Shown here in pieces: positions 26,301 to 34,052 of a stretch of 64,000 nt of DNA (positions are counted from its first letter, which is position 1; each line of letters begins with the position of its first letter). The notes below the pieces were generated by a model, which did not search any database, was not told where the DNA came from, and saw only the letters and a list, made by a program, of their open reading frames with translations. Origin of the DNA: Microbacterium terrae (GTDB taxonomy: Bacteria > Actinomycetota > Actinomycetes > Actinomycetales > Microbacteriaceae); NCBI RefSeq assembly GCF_017831975.1, contig NZ_JAFDSS010000001.1, positions 1,674,001 to 1,738,000 on the forward strand, written 5' to 3'. The position numbers were made by a program, and so were the translations under genes.

Positions 26301-26892
26301 TCGAGAGCCCGTGATCCATGATCTCGGCGAAGTAGTTCTCCTTGCCGAAGATGTCCTGGAACTCGGCCGCCGCAGCACGGGCGGCGTCGTACTGGCCGAG
26401 CCGCAGGCGCGTCTGCACCTCGCCCGACGGGCAGCCGGTCGTGGCGATGAGGCCCTGACCGTAGGTCTGCAGCAGCTCGCGGTCCATGCGCGGCTTGAAG
26501 TAGTAGCCCTCCATGCTCGACAGCGAGCTGAGCCGGAAGAGGTTGTGCATGCCCTCGGTGCTGCGGCTCCACATGGTCATGTGCGTGTACGCACCCGAGC
26601 CCGACACGTCGTCGCTCTTCTGCTCGGGGCTGCCCCACTGCACACGCGACTTGTCGCTGCGGTGCGTGCCCGGGGTGACGTACGCCTCGAGGCCGATGAT
26701 CGGCTTCACACCGGCGGCCTTGGCGGCGTTGTAGAACTCGAACGCCGCGAAGGTGTTGCCGTGGTCGGTGACGGCGATCGCCGGCATCCCGTACTCGGCC
26801 GCCGCCTGCGTCATCGCGCCGATCTTGGCCGCACCGTCGAGCATCGAGTACTCGCTGTGCACGTGCAGGTGAACGAAGGAGTCGGATGCCAC
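23374..26892 (-). CDS. dnaE: DNA polymerase III alpha subunit
   Basis: Main replicative polymerase, 1172 residues. N-terminal PHP domain (FVHLHVHSEYSMLDG, VTDHGNTF, TNDSHYTHQHEADAH), then palm with the catalytic aspartates in MPDFDVDFDDRRR near residue 410, GPGRGSGAGSMVAYAM, the fingers, the helix-hairpin-helix region (YGLIIYQEQVM, AFNKAHSAAYGLVSYWTAYL) and a C-terminal OB fold (VTVAGLVTSVQHRV). It is the DnaE1-type replicative enzyme rather than the ImuC/DnaE2 mutagenesis type, judging from full PHP ligands and the absence of imuA/imuB neighbours. GTG at 26892 has TAGCCT 6 nt upstream. Confidence 0.97.
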   Translation of the reverse strand: MASDSFVHLHVHSEYSMLDGAAKIGAMTQAAAEYGMPAIAVTDHGNTFAAFEFYNAAKAAGVKPIIGLEAYVTPGTHRSDKSRVQWGSPEQKSDDVSGSGAYTHMTMWSRSTEGMHNLFRLSSLSSMEGYYFKPRMDRELLQTYGQGLIATTGCPSGEVQTRLRLGQYDAARAAAAEFQDIFGKENYFAEIMDHGLSIERRVMTDLIRLSKDLSIPLVATNDSHYTHQHEADAHEALLCVQSGSTLDDPNRFKFDGDGYYIKTAQEMRQIFRDHPEACDNTLLIAERCEVEFNTSANYMPRFPVPAGETEDSWLIKEVEAGLHYRYPGGIPDKVRKQAEYETGIILQMGFPGYFLVVADFINWAKDNGIRVGPGRGSGAGSMVAYAMRITDLDPLEHGLIFERFLNPDRVSMPDFDVDFDDRRRGEVIDYVTEKYGSERVAQIVTYGTIKSKQALKDAGRVLGFPFSMGEKLTKAMPPAVMGKDMPLTGMFDSQHPRYKEASEFRALVDTDPDAKTVFDRALGLEGLKRQWGVHAAGVIMSSEPLLDIIPIMRREQDGQIVTQFDYPSCETLGLIKMDFLGLRNLTIISDALDNIRMNRDEELDLEHLELDDRGAYDLLTRGDTLGVFQLDGGPMRSLLRLMKPDNFEDVSAVIALYRPGPMGANSHINYALRKNGQQDVTPIHPELAESLKDILDISYGLIIYQEQVMAIAQKVAGFSLGQADILRRAMGKKKKSELDKQYEGFSGGMKERGFGEGAIKALWDILLPFSDYAFNKAHSAAYGLVSYWTAYLKAHYPAEYMAALLTSVGDSKDKMAVYLNECRRMGIKVLPPDVGESSRYFTAVGEDIRFGLGAVRNVGTNVVDGIVAARKDERFSSFHDFLGKVPMHVANKRTVESLIKAGAFDSLGDTRRALLEVHEDATEAAVDRKRNEAQGAIGFDFDSLYDAVEEVAPPKVPPRPEWTKKDKLAFEREMLGLYVSDHPLAGLEMPLAKHASISIHDLLASEDLGDGDQVTVAGLVTSVQHRVAKQSGNPYGMITVEDFNGEVTVMFMGKTYTEFQSMLVADSILVVRGRVSRRDDGMNLHAQSAFSPDLGSTDATGPLVLLMPEARANERLVGELAEVLRRHRGDTEVTLRLYKGQVAKVFEVPMPVQMSADLYGELKGLLGPQCLG

Positions 26893-26898
26893 CAGTCG

Positions 26899-26904
26899 AG
26901 GCTA
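26899..26904 (-). promoter_or_regulatory. Leaderless-type -10 of dnaE
   Basis: TAGCCT on the minus strand with a 6-nt spacer before the dnaE GTG. The rest of the 263-bp gap up to 27155 shows no other gene or clear structure. Confidence 0.6.
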
Positions 26905-27155
26905 CCCGCCCCCGCCGACGTGGAGCGGGGGCGTGCCGGGTGTCGTCGCCCTCGCGTGCGACCTTCGCCTCACCTTCGAGTTGAGGTTCAGAGTCATCCG
27001 CGGCATCCCTCGGATCCGACCCGCGGACATCCACGGCGACACCCCGTATTCAGGCGCCCCGCACCGGCGCGTCGACAGCAGGATCCGCACCAGCGGATCC
27101 GATTCTGTGCTCACCGGGATACTGCGCGATGCCGCGCGGCCGGTTCACGGAATCC

Positions 27156-27605
27156 TCAGAAGTCCTCGTCGAGGGCGTACTGCTGCTGCCAGGACTGCGG
27201 GCGGGCGATGCCGTTGCCGTAGAGGAACCGGATCAGCTGGCCGTGGTGCTGCGTCTCGTGCTCGAGGAGGGCGAGCACGTACGAGAAGGATGCCTCGTCG
27301 CCGGCGTCGAGCCCCGCCACCCAGTCGTCGACATCGGATGCCGTCTGCTCGAACGCCGCACGCAGGGCCGCGGCATCCGTCGTCTCGGCCGCAGTCACGG
27401 GGCTCGTGAAGCCCTGCCACTCCCCCGCACGCGCGGCCTTCGGGTAACTCTCGCGGGCGCCGAGCACGCACCACAGCTGGTGCCCGAGCGTGTCGGACGG
27501 TGTTGACGCCAGATGCGAGCCGAGCTGCTCGGCGGTGAGCGCGTCGACGAGGTCGAGGTACAGGACGTTGGCGCGGGCGAGTCGTCGGCGCAGCAGGTCG
27601 TTCAC
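27156..27605 (-). CDS. DinB-like four-helix protein
   Basis: 149 residues, all helical, matching the DinB/YfiT metal-binding fold: LGHQLWCVLGARESYP with the first His around residue 41 and HETQHHGQLIRFLYG with the second His pair near residue 125. Members of this superfamily include thiol-dependent enzymes (for example bacillithiol or mycothiol transferases), but the specific reaction here is unknown. GTG at 27605 is chosen because TACCGT lies 6 nt upstream; the GGAGG between them is too close to the start to be a ribosome site. The GNAT gene stop is 17 nt upstream. Confidence 0.8.
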   Translation of the reverse strand: MNDLLRRRLARANVLYLDLVDALTAEQLGSHLASTPSDTLGHQLWCVLGARESYPKAARAGEWQGFTSPVTAAETTDAAALRAAFEQTASDVDDWVAGLDAGDEASFSYVLALLEHETQHHGQLIRFLYGNGIARPQSWQQQYALDEDF

Positions 27606-27611
27606 GCCTCC

Positions 27612-27617
27612 ACGGTA
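27612..27617 (-). promoter_or_regulatory. Leaderless-type -10 of the DinB-like gene
   Basis: TACCGT on the minus strand, 6 nt (GGAGGC) from the GTG. Confidence 0.55.
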
Positions 27618-27622
27618 GGGCG

Positions 27623-28195
27623 TCAGCGCAGATCGAGGCGCATCAGCACGCGCGGGAAGCCGGAGAGCACCGAGGTCGTGTCGGCCGCCTTCTCGAAGCC
27701 GGCCTGCTCGAACAGCCGGCGGGTGCCGACGTACGCCATCGTCAGATCGACCTTCGCGCCGTCGTTGTCGACCGGGTAGCCCTCGATCGCGGGCGCGCCG
27801 CGCTCGCGCGCGAAGTCGACGGCGCCGTCGACGAGGGCGTGCATGACCCCCTTCTTGCGGTGCCCCGGCCGCACCCGGAAGCACCACAGCGACCACACCT
27901 CGAGGTCGTCGATGTGCGGGATCTTGCGGAAGGTGCCGAAGTGGGTGTCTGCGCGCGGATGCACGGCTGCCCACCCGACCGGCTCGTCGCCGTCGTACGC
28001 GATGACCCCGGGAGGTGGATCCTCTGCGCACAGCGCGCGCACCCGCTCGGCGCGCTCGTCGCCCCGCAGAGTCTGATTCTCCTTCGACGGGATGCGGTAG
28101 CTCAGGCAGAAGCACACGTTCGACGCCGGATTCTTCGGCCCGACGAGCGTCGCCACGTCTGCGAACACCGTCGCCGGTCGCACCTCGATCGCCAT
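27623..28195 (-). CDS. GNAT family N-acetyltransferase
   Basis: 190 residues. Acetyl-CoA binding is indicated by VWSLWCFRVRPGHRKKGVMHAL (motif A with the R/Q-x-x-G-x-G/A loop in the form RPGHRKKG) and the C-terminal YVGTRRLFEQAGFEKAADT. The N-terminal part has a Cys-containing segment (NVCFCLSYRIPSKEN) seen in a GNAT subgroup with long N-termini. Substrate unknown. ATG at 28195 is chosen over 28201 because CAGAGT sits 6 nt upstream; farther upstream the frame is open only because it crosses a repeat tract and would encode Glu/Ser repeats. Confidence 0.85.
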   Translation of the reverse strand: MAIEVRPATVFADVATLVGPKNPASNVCFCLSYRIPSKENQTLRGDERAERVRALCAEDPPPGVIAYDGDEPVGWAAVHPRADTHFGTFRKIPHIDDLEVWSLWCFRVRPGHRKKGVMHALVDGAVDFARERGAPAIEGYPVDNDGAKVDLTMAYVGTRRLFEQAGFEKAADTTSVLSGFPRVLMRLDLR

Positions 28196-28201
28196 GGCCA
28201 T

Positions 28202-28207
28202 ACTCTG
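28202..28207 (-). promoter_or_regulatory. Possible leaderless-type -10 of the GNAT gene
   Basis: CAGAGT on the minus strand, 6 nt before ATG 28195; matches the NANNNT form but with C in first place. Confidence 0.35.
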
Positions 28208-28291
28208 CCCCCGGCATCCGACATCGTCCAGCACCGTCTCGCGCAGCATCCCTCGCCCTCCCGCCGCTCTCCTCGCTCTCCCGCCGCTCTC

Positions 28292-28363
28292 CTCGCCCTC
28301 CTCGCTCTCCTCGCTCTCCTCGCTCTCCTCGCTCTCCTCGCTCTCCTCGCTCTCCTCGCTTCC
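28292..28363. repeat. 9-bp minisatellite in intergenic region
   Basis: Six exact tandem copies of CTCGCTCTC occupy 28301-28354, with a variant unit on each side (28292-28300 and 28355-28363). Just before them, an 18-bp pattern containing CCGCCGCTCTCCTCG occurs twice (28261-28290). The tract is pyrimidine-rich on the plus strand. It lies in the 334-bp gap between the divergent GNAT and Nudix genes, upstream of both. Confidence 0.9.
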
Positions 28364-28373
28364 TCCCCCCCCA

Positions 28374-28488
28374 CGCTCGCCTGTCGCAATCTCCCACCCC
28401 ACCCGCAGGTCGCGGCAGGCGAACGACCTCCCCCCTCGCTCACCTGTCGCGAAATGCATGCGCTCCTGCAGAAAGCGACAGGCGAGCG
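28374..28488. repeat. Repeated 14-mer with palindromic copy (REP-like)
   Basis: CGCTCGCCTGTCGC at 28374-28387 recurs with one change at 28437-28450 and in inverted form (GCGACAGGCGAGCG) at 28475-28488. The last two can form a 14-bp hairpin (one G-T pair or mismatch) around a 24-nt loop. This fills the rest of the GNAT-Nudix gap; nothing else is seen there apart from the two promoters. Confidence 0.7.
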
Positions 28489-28517
28489 GCGGGAACGACG
28501 GATGCGGCGCCTCGCCG

Positions 28518-28523
28518 TACGGT
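28518..28523 (+). promoter_or_regulatory. Leaderless-type -10 of the Nudix gene
   Basis: TACGGT with a 6-nt spacer (GGAGGC) before ATG 28530; the GGAGG is too close to serve as a ribosome site. Confidence 0.6.
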
Positions 28524-28529
28524 GGAGGC

Positions 28530-29003
28530 ATGCCGACGCCCGACTTCGTCCTGGACCTCCGCCGCAAGATCGGCACCGACCCGCTCCCCCTCGTGGGGGT
28601 GACCGCCGTCGTCGTACGCGGCGACCAGGTGCTGCTCGGCCGACGCAGCGACAACGGCTGGCTGACGCCGATCACCGGCATCGTCGACCCCGGCGAGGAG
28701 CCGGCTGACGCGGCCGCGCGCGAGACGCTCGAGGAGGCGGGCGTCATCTGCCGCGTGGAGCACCTCGCGTGGGTGCACCAGATCCCCCGCATCACCTACG
28801 CCAACGGCGACCAGGCCGATTACCTCGACCTGACCTTCCGGTGCAGCTGGGTGTCGGGCGAGCCGTTCCCCGCCGACGGCGAGATGACCGAGGTGGGCTG
28901 GTACGACCTCGCGACGCTGTCAGGCGTGAACTCCGACATGCGCAGCCGCCTCGACGCCGCCCTCGCGGACTCCTCGGCGGCCCGCTTCGAGGGCGGTCGC
29001 TGA
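28530..29003 (+). CDS. Nudix hydrolase
   Basis: 157 residues. The Nudix box is complete: G-I-V-D-P-G-E-E-P at about residue 50 followed by AAARETLEEAGV, matching Gx5Ex7REUxEExGU. Hydrolyses a nucleoside diphosphate linked to another moiety; the N-terminus (FVLDLRRKIGTDPLPLVGVT) is that of a subgroup common in actinobacteria with unassigned substrate. Convergent with the pseudouridine synthase gene 17 bp away. Confidence 0.93.
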   Translation: MPTPDFVLDLRRKIGTDPLPLVGVTAVVVRGDQVLLGRRSDNGWLTPITGIVDPGEEPADAAARETLEEAGVICRVEHLAWVHQIPRITYANGDQADYLDLTFRCSWVSGEPFPADGEMTEVGWYDLATLSGVNSDMRSRLDAALADSSAARFEGGR

Positions 29004-29020
29004 GAGTCAGCCGCTGAGCG

Positions 29021-29941
29021 TCAGTCGCCGCGCAGCACCTCGAGCGCGTGCGCGAGATCGGCCGGATACTCCGACCGGAACGTGACCCACTCGCCCGTCG
29101 CCGGGTGCTCGAACGACAGCTCGTGCGCGTGCAGCCACTGCCGGATGAGGCCGAGCCGGGCCGAAAGCTTCGGGTCGGCGCCGTAGAGCGGATCGCCGAC
29201 GCACGGATGCCGGTGGGCAGCCATGTGCACGCGGATCTGGTGGGTGCGGCCGGTCTCGAGGTGGATCTCGAGCAGCGACGCGCCCGGGAACGCCTCGAGT
29301 GTCTCGTAGTGGGTGACCGAGTCCTTGCCGTCGGGGATGACCGCGAACTTCCACGAGTGGTTCGGATGCCGCCCGATCGGCGCGTCGATCGTGCCGGTGA
29401 GCGGATCGGGGTGGCCCTGCACGACGGCGTGGTAGATCTTCTCGACCTCGCGCTCCTTGAAGGCGCGCTTCAGCGCCGTGTAGGCGCTCTCGGTCTTCGC
29501 GACGACCATCAGGCCGCTCGTGCCCACGTCGAGACGGTGCACGACGCCCTGTCGTTCGGCGGCGCCGGTCGTGGCGATGCGGAACCCGCCGGCCGCGAGA
29601 GCGCCGAGCACGGTCGGACCCTCCCAGCCGAGTGACGGATGCGCCGCCACACCCGACGGCTTGTCGACCACGACGATGTCGTCGTCGTCGTACACGATGC
29701 GGAGGTCGGGCACCTCGACCGGGATGACGCGCGGCTCCTCCTTCGGAGCCCACGACACGTCGAGCCAGGCGCCGCCGCGCAGCTTGTCGGACTTGGCGAG
29801 CGTGCGCCCGTCCATCACCACGCCGCCGGCCTCGGCGACATCGGCCGCGAAGGTGCGCGAGAACCCCAGCATCTTCGCCAGGGCGGCATCGACACGGGTG
29901 CCGTCGAGACCGTCGGGCACGGGAAGGCTGCGCGACTCCAC
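29021..29941 (-). CDS. RluA-family 23S rRNA/tRNA pseudouridine synthase (RluD-like)
   Basis: 306 residues. An S4-like RNA-binding segment ([19 protein letters not shown]) precedes the catalytic domain with the invariant [16 protein letters not shown], whose Asp is the nucleophile, then [12 protein letters not shown] and [10 protein letters not shown]. It isomerises uridines in rRNA; RluD-type specificity is likely by operon position, since lspA-rluD pairing is common in actinobacteria. GTG at 29941 lies 1 nt after the lspA stop, so it is translationally coupled. Confidence 0.93.
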   Translation of the reverse strand: MESRSLPVPDGLDGTRVDAALAKMLGFSRTFAADVAEAGGVVMDGRTLAKSDKLRGGAWLDVSWAPKEEPRVIPVEVPDLRIVYDDDDIVVVDKPSGVAAHPSLGWEGPTVLGALAAGGFRIATTGAAERQGVVHRLDVGTSGLMVVAKTESAYTALKRAFKEREVEKIYHAVVQGHPDPLTGTIDAPIGRHPNHSWKFAVIPDGKDSVTHYETLEAFPGASLLEIHLETGRTHQIRVHMAAHRHPCVGDPLYGADPKLSARLGLIRQWLHAHELSFEHPATGEWVTFRSEYPADLAHALEVLRGD

Positions 29942-29942
29942 G

Positions 29943-30617
29943 TCAGTCCTTCGCGGGGCCGGACGCAGCGGTGTCCGAGGGGTCCTGGTCGGACGAGCCC
30001 GAACCGGACACGCGTCCGGATGCCGAGCCGGATTCCGCGTCATCCGCGTCACCGGCCGGCGGAGCATCCGTCGCCGACTCGTCATCGACGGCGTCGCCCA
30101 CCTTCTGCTCACGGGTGCCGTCGAAGCGCAGGCCGACCAGCACCAGCAGTGCCACCCCGATCATCATCGTGACGATGAACATGTCGGCGACGTTGTAGAT
30201 CGCCGGCATCATCCACGGGGTGTTGATGAAGTCGATGACGTGGCCGACCGCGAAGCCGGGCTCACGCAGGATGCGGTCGGTCAGATTGCCGAGCACGCCG
30301 CCGAGGAGCAGCCCGAGGGCGACCGCCCACAGGCGCGACTTCACCCGGGTCGCTGCGAGCCAGACGATCGCGACGGCGACGGCGGCCAGCGCGATCGTGA
30401 AGATCCACGTGACCTCTTCGCCGAGCGAGAAGGCGGCTCCCGGATTCTTCGTGAGGTAGAAGATCAGGAAGTCGCCGATGATGTGCACCGGCTGCTGGTA
30501 CGGCAGGTTCTCGAGCGCGAGATGCTTCGTGAACTGGTCGGCGGCCAGCACCAGCACCGCGAGGATCGCGATGATGGTGCCGGCCGCCGCCTGACGAAGA
30601 GGAGGTCGCCCAGGCAA
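29943..30617 (-). CDS. lspA: Prolipoprotein signal peptidase II
   Basis: Removes signal peptides from prolipoproteins in the membrane. 224 residues with four helices. Catalytic aspartates are in [11 protein letters not shown] and YNVADMFIV; the usual [13 protein letters not shown] and GHVIDFI motifs are present. The last ~60 residues form an acidic, Ser/Asp/Ala-rich cytoplasmic tail not found in the usual ~160-residue enzyme. TTG at 30617 lies 3 nt after the divIVA stop with no obvious ribosome site. CtaC in this window is one probable substrate. Confidence 0.94.
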   Translation of the reverse strand: MPGRPPLRQAAAGTIIAILAVLVLAADQFTKHLALENLPYQQPVHIIGDFLIFYLTKNPGAAFSLGEEVTWIFTIALAAVAVAIVWLAATRVKSRLWAVALGLLLGGVLGNLTDRILREPGFAVGHVIDFINTPWMMPAIYNVADMFIVTMMIGVALLVLVGLRFDGTREQKVGDAVDDESATDAPPAGDADDAESGSASGRVSGSGSSDQDPSDTAASGPAKD

Positions 30618-30620
30618 GGC

Positions 30621-31229
30621 CTAGAGACCGATGGCCGAGACCGGCGTGGCGCCCGAAGACGTCGCCGTGGTCTCGAGGTCACGCAGCTTGCCCTCGATGT
30701 AGCTGCGCAGCTGTGCGCGGTAGTCACGCTCGAAGTTGCGGAGCTCGCTGATGCGGCCCTCGAGGGTCGAGCGCTCGCGGTCGAGCTTCGCCAGCTCTTC
30801 GCGGCCGCGCGTCTCGGCCTCCGACACGATCGATGCGGCCTGCGACTTGGCGTCGGCGATGAGCTGGTCGCGCTGGGCGACGCCCTCGGCGACGTGCTCG
30901 TCGTGCAGGCGCTGAGCGAGCTCGATGATGCCCGCCGATGCGGCTGCGCCGCCTGCCTCGGCCATGAGCGGGTTCGAGGCGGCCGGCGCCGGTGCGGGAG
31001 CCGCGATCGGTGCCGCGACGGGCTCGGGGGCCGGTGCCGGAGCAGCCTGCGCCGCGCCCGACTCGTACGCCGCCAGCTTCGCCTTCAGCTCTTCGTTCTC
31101 AGCGATGGTCTTGCGCCACTCCACGACGATCTCGTCGAGGAAGTCATCGACCTCATCGGGGTCGAAGCCTTCCTTGAAGCGGACGTGCTGGAACTGCTTG
31201 GTGACGACGTCATCCGGGGTCAATGCCAT
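30621..31229 (-). CDS. divIVA: DivIVA/Wag31 polar growth protein
   Basis: 202 residues. The conserved N-terminal lipid-binding segment (MALTPDDVVTKQFQHVRFKEGFD read in parts: PDDVVTKQF, FKEGFDPDEVDDFL) is followed by a short coiled coil, an Ala/Pro-rich linker (about residues 60-90) and a long C-terminal coiled coil (about 100-190). In actinobacteria it marks the poles and recruits cell-wall synthesis. ATG at 31229 has GAGGAAAC 5 nt upstream. Own promoter (TATGCT) and operon divIVA-lspA-rluD. Confidence 0.95.
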   Translation of the reverse strand: MALTPDDVVTKQFQHVRFKEGFDPDEVDDFLDEIVVEWRKTIAENEELKAKLAAYESGAAQAAPAPAPEPVAAPIAAPAPAPAASNPLMAEAGGAAASAGIIELAQRLHDEHVAEGVAQRDQLIADAKSQAASIVSEAETRGREELAKLDRERSTLEGRISELRNFERDYRAQLRSYIEGKLRDLETTATSSGATPVSAIGL

Positions 31230-31303
31230 GGTGTTTCCTCTTTCGAGCGCTCATGTCGCTGCCGATCGGGGCACGCACCCGCGGAGGCGGGCCGTACCAG
31301 GAA

Positions 31304-31309
31304 AGCATA
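31304..31309 (-). promoter_or_regulatory. -10 element of divIVA
   Basis: TATGCT on the minus strand, 74 nt before the divIVA start, predicting a leader of about 68 nt with a ribosome site. Confidence 0.5.
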
Positions 31310-31361
31310 GTCGCGGCATCCGAGAACGTCGAAGGCGAACCCACCCGCGAGTCATGCTGGG

Positions 31362-31661
31362 TCAGGCGGCTATCGCGCGGGTGATGCTGAGCAGGATGAA
31401 GCACGCCAGCATGGTCAGCGCGAAGCCGAAGTCGATCGCGATCGCGCCGAGCCGCAGCGGAGGGATGAACCTGCGGAAGAGCTTGATCGGGGGATCGGTG
31501 ATGGTGAAGACGGCCTCGGCCGCCACCAGGCCGGCGCCCTGCGGGCGCCACTCCCGGTTGAAGAAGGGGATCCACTCGAGGATCAACCGCGCGAGCAGTA
31601 CGAACACGTACAGCAGGAGCGCGAAGTTGAGGATCGAGGCGATGAGTTGAACGACTGCCAC
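31362..31661 (-). CDS. yggT: YggT family membrane protein
   Basis: 99 residues with two membrane helices (about 5-26 and 72-93) joined by a loop containing the family signature NREWRPQGAGLVAAEAVFTITDPPIK. Located between sepF and divIVA as in most actinobacteria; implicated in cell division or membrane organisation, mechanism unknown. GTG at 31661 follows a TAGTCT hexamer by 6 nt, and that hexamer starts with the sepF stop codon. Confidence 0.92.
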   Translation of the reverse strand: MAVVQLIASILNFALLLYVFVLLARLILEWIPFFNREWRPQGAGLVAAEAVFTITDPPIKLFRRFIPPLRLGAIAIDFGFALTMLACFILLSITRAIAA

Positions 31662-31667
31662 GTAGCC

Positions 31668-31673
31668 AGACTA
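31668..31673 (-). promoter_or_regulatory. Leaderless-type -10 of yggT, overlapping sepF stop
   Basis: TAGTCT on the minus strand; its TAG is the sepF stop codon. Spacer of 6 nt (GGCTAC) to the yggT GTG. Confidence 0.55.
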
Positions 31674-32132
31674 CGGCTGCGCGAACGGAACCGCGTCGCC
31701 GTCTGCCTGCGCGACGCCGCCGTCGCCGGAGACCGCCACGTTCTCGGGCGAGAGCAGGAACACCTTGCTGGTGACGCGCTCGATGCGACCGTAGAGACCC
31801 AGCGACAGACCGCTCGCGAAGTCGATGAGGCGGCGCGCGTCGGCATCGCTCATCTGCGAGAGGTTGATGATGACCGGGATGCCGTCGCGGAAGTTCTCAG
31901 CGATGACCTGGGCGTCACGGTACTGCTTGGGGTGCACCGTCAGGATCTCGCTCACCGGGGCCGGCGTGGGCTGACGCACCACAGCAGGGCGGTGGATCGG
32001 CGTCACCGGTGCGGCCTTCTCGACGACGGCCTCGGTCTTGCGGGCGCGCGGCTGGGGCGCCGGCTCCTCGTAGACCTCTTCCTCGTCTGCGAGACCCAGG
32101 TACACCATGGTCTTCTTGAGCGGGTTCGACAT
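31671..32132 (-). CDS. sepF: Cell division protein SepF
   Basis: Membrane anchor for FtsZ. 153 residues: an N-terminal amphipathic helix ([14 protein letters not shown]), an acidic then Pro-rich linker, and the globular domain with [41 protein letters not shown] and [10 protein letters not shown]. Acts as the main FtsZ tether where FtsA is absent. ATG at 32132 has GGAGGATC just upstream. Follows yggS by 32 nt. Confidence 0.95.
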   Translation of the reverse strand: MSNPLKKTMVYLGLADEEEVYEEPAPQPRARKTEAVVEKAAPVTPIHRPAVVRQPTPAPVSEILTVHPKQYRDAQVIAENFRDGIPVIINLSQMSDADARRLIDFASGLSLGLYGRIERVTSKVFLLSPENVAVSGDGGVAQADGDAVPFAQP

Positions 32133-32164
32133 CTGATCCTCCGTACTGCTCATCTGTTCCGAGG

Positions 32165-32845
32165 TTAACCGCGTGTGGGCCGCGGGCCCGTGATTGCCGA
32201 ACCGATGCGAAGGTGTGTCGCACCTTCTGCGATCGCTTCGGCGAAGTCTGCCGTCATGCCGGCCGAGATCCAGTCGGCGCTTGCGACGACGGTGCGGAGG
32301 CGCTCCGCGCATGCCCGCAGGCGGGCGAACGCGGGCGCGGGCGGCTCATCGAGCGGCGCCACGCCCATCACGCCGCGGACGCGCAAGGACGGCAGCGCGG
32401 CGACGTGCGCGGCGAGCTGCTCGACGTCGCCCGGAGCGACGCCGCCGCGACCCGCGTCGTCGGTGAGGTTCACCTGGAGCAGCACGTCGAGCACCGGCGC
32501 ACCCTCCCCCGCGGCGTGCAGAGCGTCGGCGAGCCGTGCACGATCGACGGAGTGGACGACGGATGCCGCGCCCCGCACCGCGCGCGCCTTGTTGGTCTGC
32601 GCCTGGCCGATGAAGTGCCACGTCAGCCCGTCGCGGGGGCCGATCTCGGCGATCTTCGCCGACAGCTCCTGCTGGCGGTTCTCGCCGACGTCGCGAACGC
32701 CGAGCGCGTAGAGCTCCTCGACGAGCGAGGCGGGGTGGAACTTCGTCACCACGATGCGCGTGATCTCACCCGGATCGCGGCCCGCGCTGCGCGCGGCATC
32801 CGCGATCCGGGTGTCGACCTCCGCCAGGCGGGTGGCGAGGTCCAC
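32165..32845 (-). CDS. yggS: PLP homeostasis protein (YggS/PROSC family)
   Basis: 226 residues; single-domain alanine-racemase-like barrel that binds pyridoxal phosphate. Markers are [10 protein letters not shown] (PLP lysine), [21 protein letters not shown] and RGVMGVAP with C-terminal [14 protein letters not shown] at 32845 directly follows the ftsZ stop, so it is coupled. In Mycobacterium a pgeF (yfiH) gene lies between ftsZ and this gene; none is present here. Confidence 0.95.
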   Translation of the reverse strand: MDLATRLAEVDTRIADAARSAGRDPGEITRIVVTKFHPASLVEELYALGVRDVGENRQQELSAKIAEIGPRDGLTWHFIGQAQTNKARAVRGAASVVHSVDRARLADALHAAGEGAPVLDVLLQVNLTDDAGRGGVAPGDVEQLAAHVAALPSLRVRGVMGVAPLDEPPAPAFARLRACAERLRTVVASADWISAGMTADFAEAIAEGATHLRIGSAITGPRPTRG

Positions 32846-33997
32846 TTACTTGAGGAAGTCGGGGATGTCGAGGTCGTCGTCGCCGAACGCCGAGTCGAAC
32901 GGCGCGTCGGGCACGACGGCGCCGACACGCACCGGCTCGGCCTCGCGCTCGGCGACAGGCTCGCTGGCGGCCTCCTCGGCGGTCGTCGTCGGCAGTGCCG
33001 GCGCAGACATCACCCGCGACGCGGTCATCGGCTCGATGCGCGACTGCGGCTCGCCGCCGTCGAAGCCCGCAGCGATCACCGTGACGCGGACCTCGTCGCC
33101 GAGGGTGTCGTCGATGACCGTTCCGAAGATGATGTTCGCCTCGGGGTGGGCTGCTTCCTTGACCAGCTGCGCGGCGTCGTTGATCTCGAAGATGCCGAGG
33201 TTCGAACCACCCTGGATCGACAGCAGCACGCCGTGCGCGCCTTCGATCGAGGCTTCGAGCAGCGGCGATTCGACGGCGAGCTCGGCGGCCTTGATCGCGC
33301 GATCCGCGCCGCGCGCGGATCCGATGCCCATGAGCGCGGATCCTGCTCCCTGCATCACCGACTTCACGTCGGCGAAGTCGAGGTTGATGAGACCGGGCGT
33401 GGTGATGAGGTCGGTGATGCCCTGCACACCGGCGAGGAGCACCTGGTCGGCCGTCGCGAAGGCCTCGATCATCGAGATGCCGCGGTCGCTGATCTCGAGG
33501 AGGCGGTCGTTCGGCACCACGATGAGGGTGTCGACCTCTTCCTTCAGCTTGGCGACGCCGGTCTCGGCCTGCTGCTGACGACGACGACCCTCGAACGAGA
33601 AGGGCTTGGTGACGACACCGATGGTGAGCGCACCGATCGACTTGGCGATCTTCGCGACGACGGGAGCACCGCCGGTGCCCGTTCCGCCGCCCTCGCCCGC
33701 GGTGACGAAGACCATGTCGGCGCCGCGCAGCGCCTCCTCGATCTCCTCCGCGTGGTCTTCGGCGGCTCGCCGCCCGACCTCGGGGTCTGCGCCCGCACCG
33801 AGGCCGCGGGTCAACTCACGACCGACGTCGAGCTTGACGTCGGCGTCGCTCATGAGCAGCGCCTGCGCGTCTGTGTTGATCGCGATGAACTCGACGCCCC
33901 GCAGGCCGAGCTCGATCATGCGGTTGACGGCGTTCACGCCGCCTCCGCCGACACCGACCACCTTGATGACGGCGAGGTAGTTCTGGTTCTGGCTCAT
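32846..33997 (-). CDS. ftsZ: Cell division GTPase FtsZ
   Basis: Tubulin homologue that forms the Z ring; 383 residues. The GTP-binding signature [11 protein letters not shown] and the N-terminal [16 protein letters not shown] are complete, and the T7 loop NLDFADVK is present. The C-terminal peptide [11 protein letters not shown] is the SepF-binding tail. ATG at 33997 has GGAGG 6 nt upstream; an earlier in-frame ATG at 34033 lies in the palindromic leader. The 164-bp gap after ftsQ carries two inverted repeats and probably an own promoter. Confidence 0.98.
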   Translation of the reverse strand: MSQNQNYLAVIKVVGVGGGGVNAVNRMIELGLRGVEFIAINTDAQALLMSDADVKLDVGRELTRGLGAGADPEVGRRAAEDHAEEIEEALRGADMVFVTAGEGGGTGTGGAPVVAKIAKSIGALTIGVVTKPFSFEGRRRQQQAETGVAKLKEEVDTLIVVPNDRLLEISDRGISMIEAFATADQVLLAGVQGITDLITTPGLINLDFADVKSVMQGAGSALMGIGSARGADRAIKAAELAVESPLLEASIEGAHGVLLSIQGGSNLGIFEINDAAQLVKEAAHPEANIIFGTVIDDTLGDEVRVTVIAAGFDGGEPQSRIEPMTASRVMSAPALPTTTAEEAASEPVAEREAEPVRVGAVVPDAPFDSAFGDDDLDIPDFLK

Positions 33998-34032
33998 GCC
34001 GGCCTCCGTAGCCCTGGACCTTTTAACCTTCA

Positions 34033-34047
34033 ACCTCTACTAGAGGT
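34033..34047. repeat. Palindrome in the ftsZ leader
   Basis: ACCTCTA-C-TAGAGGT, a perfect 7+7 bp palindrome, 36 bp upstream of the ftsZ ATG, in a locally AT-rich stretch. Confidence 0.7.
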
Positions 34048-34052
34048 ATAAA

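Noticed and set aside
23362..27222. A very long open frame antisense to dnaE, and similar long antisense frames over qcrB, ftsZ, murF and the acyl-CoA synthetase
   Set aside because: In DNA of about 70% GC stop codons are rare in the mirror frames; the translations are Arg/Val/Asp-rich low-complexity with no domains, while the genes on the other strand have full motifs.
28292..28363. Tandem repeats considered as a CRISPR array
   Set aside because: Units are 9 bp and contiguous with no spacers, and there are no cas genes.
28196..28795. An upstream extension of the GNAT reading frame encoding repeated Glu-Glu-Ser units
   Set aside because: It arises from the 9-bp minisatellite read in frame, overlaps the Nudix gene on the other strand, and has no start supported by a promoter or ribosome site.
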